A stretch of 64,000 bases of DNA. It comes from Porites lobata. Its lineage: Eukaryota > Cnidaria > Anthozoa > Scleractinia > Poritidae. Shown here one piece after another: positions 59,499 through 64,000 of this stretch; positions within the stretch are counted from its first letter, which is position 1; each line of letters begins with the position of its first letter. The DNA is taken from positions 364,501 through 428,500 of the forward strand of contig CALNXK010000043.1 of the NCBI GenBank assembly GCA_942486035.1, written 5' to 3'. A program made the translations under genes and the position numbers. The notes beneath the pieces are model-generated. The model saw nothing but the letters and a program-made list of their open reading frames with translations, did not search any database and was not told the origin of the DNA.

Positions 59499-60046
59499 TG
59501 TGCAGACGATTTTTTTTAGAGAGAGCATCTGAACACCGTACCAATTTTAGCACTGAAGCACACGTACCAACTCCGCTGTATGGCCATTAAGAAGGATGCA
59601 GGCGCGGACATTTTCAGCTTGCTTGAATAATGTATTTAAGTAAGATCAGAGGAAGTGTGGAATACCGACTGAACACGCATCACCGATCTTTGGAAACAGG
59701 TGGATTATACTACAATATCAGAGGCTGTATATACAAAGCAATTAAGTGCCATGCCATAGTTGTAGGTTAGTAATATAATAGTAATTCTTTATTTATCTCA
59801 TGGTGAAATTACATTTTTAACTTTAGATAACTGAAATTGTGCTAGGTTATAACTTTATAATATAAGAGAAATAATGAGTGCCAGCTGGGAAATAAATTGT
59901 AATGTTTCCCAGTTAGCTCCCCATCCAATTAAGGTCAGTCAGTGTATATTTAAGTGTACATATAAGCAGGTGAAAAAGAAGAAAATAGAATGGATAAATG
60001 AATTAATAAATTAAATTAAATTAATAAAGAGCACACAAACCTCCAT
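59499..60046. other. AT-rich interval, nothing recognised
   Basis: This is non-coding, AT-rich sequence between the Polinton-like element and duplicated block C. No gene or clear repeat was found. Confidence 0.5.
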
Positions 60047-60989
60047 TTGGTTAAAAACTTGAATTAATTTCATGGCACGTTTTTGGGCAAATATGCTAAG
60101 AAGTATAGTTGGTTGATATTCTAGATAGAAAAGAGGACTTTCTAGCCTATAAAAATATATTTTTATAATAGTCACAAAATTGGAATTTTCCAAAGAGATT
60201 AGTCCATGATTTTGGTGAAAAATTAGAAATATTTGCGAAATAAATTGGGAATTGCGAAATCGATAGTGCTTTAAAGAACTAATGTTAAATTTGACATACA
60301 ACATTTTCTTAACAATTTTTCCCCCAGATTATAGTTTTCATGTTACACTGTAAAGAGCTGTCTAATTTAATGATCCAGAGTAACCTTACTGCAGCCAATT
60401 CTTAACAAAGCTGAGTAGACCAAAAGGTACATATACACTGCATACATGTACAATAAAAGGCAATTTGGTGATATGTCTTTAATCATTACAACGGAACAAG
60501 AAATTGTTTAAGACTAAGATTTCCCTTCACTTAAAAAAGAAGCCTTTATAGAGATTTGGAGCGGTGTCCGTCTATGAGGGAATTCAGCTATTGAAAAATG
60601 ACTGCAGAGCGTCAGGGACCAGCTCTTAGTGTCCGCTTACTGAGGGAGCTATCCATCTTAACTGTGTTGCTCAGACAACGTTAGATATAAAATTGATTTT
60701 AAAGGTAGAGCAAAGCTTGTTTGATGTTCGCTTAGAAGGGGACCAAGGGGAGGAAAATCAGGTGCTCAACATTGCGTTCTCTTGCGCCCGCGGTGTTCAA
60801 CAAACCTCCTACTGGGTGAGTGTACGTAGGTTTTATTTTGAGACAGTTTACTATAAGTGGTGTTGGTTGAACTACATCCTTGCCCAACGGCTTGAATCAC
60901 GAGATCGGGGTCAGCTCGACAATTTGCTCACTCTCAACACGCCAATTTTATAAGAGCGAAAGTGTTTATATGCAACTGAACCAAACAAG

Positions 60990-61206
60990 AAACGATAAAC
61001 GAAGAATGTATTTTCAGGAAAAGAAACTTCTACGACAGTTACTGTTCACACAAACACAGTCTGGCAGCGGTTTTACAGCCTCGGAAATGGCAGGCTCACA
61101 CAATGAATACGAAACCCATTTTATTACACAGACAACCTTCGAATCTGTTTTACAGTGCTTCTTTACGCTGTTGTTCATCACTTGTTTTAATGCCAGCTTC
61201 TTATAA
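60990..61206 (+). pseudogene. Orphan, frameshifted copy of the last FGF exon (copy C)
   Basis: It carries the same lesions as 43564-43780: lost acceptor junction, 9-nt deletion, and the same frame-breaking deletion. The decay therefore predates the B/C duplication. No other FGF exons are nearby. Confidence 0.75.
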
Positions 61207-61341
61207 CGCCGGTTAGCAAAGCCATTGCTCTCTTGGTTTAGTGAAAGCCTAAACTATAACGTGAGCAAAACCTACTTTATACTTAGAATCACTCAAGTAA
61301 ATTACAATAAAGTTACAGCAAAACAAATGTATAGAGGATAT

Positions 61342-61490
61342 TACACGGTGGCGCGAAGATATGAATTTTATTTTCGAGTGGCAAAACAATATTTTACGAA
61401 CGAGCGCAGCGAGTGAGTAAAATATTGTTTTTGCCACTCGAAAATAAAATTCATATCTTCAAGCCGCCGTGTAATGTTCTTTTTATTATA
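61342..61490. repeat. Foldback element (copy C)
   Basis: Counterpart of 43907-44075, nearly identical. Confidence 0.8.
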
Positions 61491-61709
61491 TAGACAAAAA
61501 GACATTGATAAAATAATAGAGGGAAATGATTGAAATTACGCCATCGATAAACTCACTTGTGAGATTATGGAAAATAAACCACTCGGGTCCCGGATGTAGT
61601 TTTTATGAATTTTACCAGTGGTATATTTTCCAGTTCAACACTCGTGTCTATATAATAAAAGTTGATATATAATGATATTAATAATTTTTAATTACAATTT
61701 TTCTTACAG

Positions 61710-61823
61710 GAAGTGAACTTTCATATCTCTGCGTTCAGTGGAAGCAGAAAAAGCGGAATTGGCACGGTCCTGTTGCCTATGGAATTATCCCTGGAGCCAT
61801 CTAAAGTTCTAGCTGGAGATAAG
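61710..61823 (+). other. Conserved exon-like segment of unknown identity (copy C)
   Basis: Counterpart of 44289-44402: same acceptor, same 37-codon frame and TAG, and a Phe-to-Leu change within the frame. Confidence 0.3.
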
Positions 61824-62287
61824 TAGGAGCAGAAAGGATAGGACTTACACAGGAAAAAGAAATCGCTAATTAAAAAGATGCCCCTCGACACGAATGAAAC
61901 AAATTAAACCATTTCATTTTCCAAAACCTACAAAATTGCAACACCAAAAATATTTGCCCTTTCTACTAAAAAAAAAGGTGAATCAAGGGAAAGGAAATGC
62001 GTTTACAAGCGTAAACAAACAAACAAACAAACAAACAAGTAAACGAGGCACACAAAATGGAAAAGCGGAAATTTTCTGATGTGTGACCATTTTCATCTAG
62101 GAAATGGCATCTTATCAGTGACAAGAGGAATTTGGAACAGAAAAGAAATTACAATCAGATTTTAGCGATGCAAAAATACATTTGATTACGGTCTGACACC
62201 GAATTGGTACAAAAAACGTACAAAGTAATTCCCTAATTCCACTTGCTTCTGCTTCACTTTCTTCTTCTACGTCGATGGCCATAAGGT

Positions 62288-62371
62288 TTATTTGCCGCAA
62301 AAATTGAGCAGAGTCGTCTTTTTACCAGCACAGTAGAGGTAGGTGCACTTATCTAAGTGATGACCCCCAGA
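62288..62371 (-). CDS. Terminal exon of a third TSPN-VWC-TIL family copy (gene continues beyond the window)
   Basis: After an acceptor (tcttaacag) the exon encodes SGGHHLDKCTYLYCAGKK and ends FCGK and TAA, homologous to 44860-44943 and 38629-38712. It is minus strand, so the rest of the gene would lie to the right of 64000. It is either the end of another complete gene or an orphan exon carried by the duplication. All four cysteines of the exon family are kept. Confidence 0.6.
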   Translation of the reverse strand, partial: SGGHHLDKCTYLYCAGKKTTLLNFCGK

Positions 62372-62447
62372 CTGTTAAGAGAAAAAAAAAATTATTAGTA
62401 AGAATCGAGAATCGAAAGAAACTAAGCGGCTGTTAACATGGATGCCC

Positions 62448-63660
62448 GGGGGGGTACTCCTTATAATGGTCTATACGGGGAAGCTCCGCCCGAAAGGGGT
62501 ACTTTTTTCATGCTTCAGGTAGAAATCTGTCATTTAGGTCTGTGAAAGAGTCCAAAACGGCTAACAGATGAATTTTACGGCTTTATAAAGTCGAGAAAAC
62601 GTTCTATTTTTGTGACTGATTCCTATTTAAACGACAGTGCATTTACAAGAGTTAAACTAGGAGTAATGGGAGCTTAGGAGAGTGCGTTCGATATGTTTGT
62701 TAGGCGTACAGACGGGTAACAGTTGAGGGGGAAGATTGGATGGTTCTTGCGATAAATAAATATGATTATGGCATATTTTGAACCCAAGGGTTGCGTACAA
62801 CGAAACTAATAATATGGTTTAGTGTCAAATGCTTGTAATCGGAGGAGACAGTGGCCAGAGTGCGTCGGGCGTGTAAATAGAACATTTTAACTTTTGTTTT
62901 ACTGGCGCGATTACAGGGCGCAGTTTTTTTTTATTTTTTCTTTTCTTTTTTTTTATTTATTGACAAAAAAAAAATAATAATTACAAATACTTGTTATTTT
63001 AACTACGAAAAATAATATATATATCTATATGGCAAAAAACAAACTAAATTTGTAAAGGAAAAAGACGCAAACTTGATAAGTGAAACAGTATAGCAGTAAA
63101 GTGTAGCTTGAAGGAAATGACACTAGCATTCACACATCTAAAGAAGTTTGTCCCATGTTTACAAGGCGCAGTTGTTCAAAGGACGATTAGCGCTTAACCC
63201 GGGATTCTTTTTCTTTCTTCAAAAACATTTCTCCGGATAATTTTCTCTGTTATTTTTAAGAGCATTCAATCATCAACTTGTCGACAAAATGAATTAAACT
63301 GAATTTACTTTTTTAAAAGCTTTCACATCTGAATTCAAATTTCGCACCAATCCTGTCAAAGCCTTTAGTGGAATGTGTGTGCGGCTCACTTCAATAACTT
63401 TTCCAGTAATTTGGTCGAGCGTGTTGATTTCAGTGAATCGAGAGCGGCGCTACTGTGGGCTGGTTTATAAGTTTTTGCTAATAAATAACATAGAGTTAAA
63501 GTGTTCGTTTGTCTGGTGTCGTACCTCGAACGCAAAGAGATGCAAAGTTCTAAAAAAGGTATGTGAAAGGGGCACCTTTTTCTTAAAAAAAAAAAATCGT
63601 ATATAAAAAGGTAAGGGGCTGGACCTCTGGGCGGAGCCGCCCCGAACAAAAATTTGTTGA
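62448..63660 (+). repeat. Interspersed repeat split by a nested insertion (copy C)
   Basis: Counterpart of 45015-46515. The left part is at 62448-62660 and the right part at 63535-63660, with the nested block between them further enlarged by the 241-bp insertion. Confidence 0.6.
62924..63164 (-). mobile_element. 241-bp retroposed insertion with 7-bp TSD, absent from copy B
   Basis: Copy B reads ...acagggcgcagttgttcaaa without interruption. Here ggcgcag (62917-62923) is followed by a T-rich run, 241 bp of AT-rich sequence, and a second ggcgcag (63165-63171). The poly-T side suggests a minus-strand element with an A-rich tail. Confidence 0.75.
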
Positions 63661-64000
63661 GTACCCTCGTCCCGGGCATGGATGGAGAATTGAAAAGCCT
63701 CATGTTTAAAATTTTTGATAACCAACGATGTAGATTTACTCTTCGTGCGTTATACAACCACTTACTGAGAGCTCATGACACTGTTCGAGCAGATTTGTCT
63801 TAAATGTAAAGGAAATCCTTCTTACCAGGATGATTATTGGGATGCCCGTCAGGGCAACGCCCAATCAAGAATTACCTTTCATCTATGTCGTGAAAAGACA
63901 AAATGGCAGACGAAACTCCCAGAAGGCTTTACGTGCCCCATTCCCCCATCAATGGAGCTGATTTTGCGGGGAGGAAACGGGTCATTTCAGGTCGTCTGGC

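Larger units (their letters stand above)
60047..64000. repeat. Segmental duplication, copy C (runs off the right edge)
   Basis: It is collinear with 42590-46844. Differences are many small indels, a 241-bp insertion at 62924-63164 present only here, and about 530 bp near 45823-46360 present only in copy B. Confidence 0.9.

Overview
This is animal nuclear DNA. Genes are split into many short exons with GT-AG introns, one intron has U12-type signals, polyadenylation signals are AATAAA, and the introns are full of short foldback elements, tRNA-derived SINEs and LINE scraps. The gene content (THOC2, mitochondrial GTPBP8, an FGF, secreted TSPN/VWC/TIL proteins) and the style of the repeats suggest a cnidarian, probably an anthozoan such as a stony coral. 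That assignment is inference, not proof.

Layout. 1-2.8 kb: the 5' four exons of a GTPBP8-like mitochondrial GTPase on the minus strand; its 3' end lies left of the window. 2.85-31.7 kb: a complete 47-exon THOC2 gene (THO/TREX mRNA-export complex) on the plus strand, head-to-head with GTPBP8 across a 67-bp shared promoter. THOC2 reads in frame for 1,627 codons apart from one in-frame TAA in exon 30, and its last intron is an AT-AC (U12) intron. 32-34.4 kb: mostly non-coding. 34.4-38.4 kb: an FGF gene on the plus strand whose three core exons are clear and whose 5' end is not resolved.

38.6-53.0 kb: a minus-strand locus for secreted cysteine-rich proteins. A complete nine-exon gene (signal peptide, TSPN/LamG-like domain, VWC domains, TIL domain; 447 aa) runs 53.0 to 44.9 kb. 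Downstream of it lies a second VWC-TIL-terminal exon cassette without its own N-terminus (41.9-38.6 kb), which is phase-compatible for splicing onto the first gene. A block at 42.6-46.8 kb is repeated at 60.05-64.0 kb; each copy carries a decayed last FGF exon and a terminal exon of the cysteine-rich family.

53.9-59.5 kb: a 5.6-kb Polinton-like (virus-derived) element. It has 6-bp target-site duplications (ATCCTG), 5'-AG...CT-3' termini and about 1.3-kb near-identical terminal inverted repeats. Inside are a FtsK/HerA-type ATPase fused to a zinc finger and three small ORFs, with no polymerase, integrase or major capsid gene. This compact element is the most unusual object in the window.
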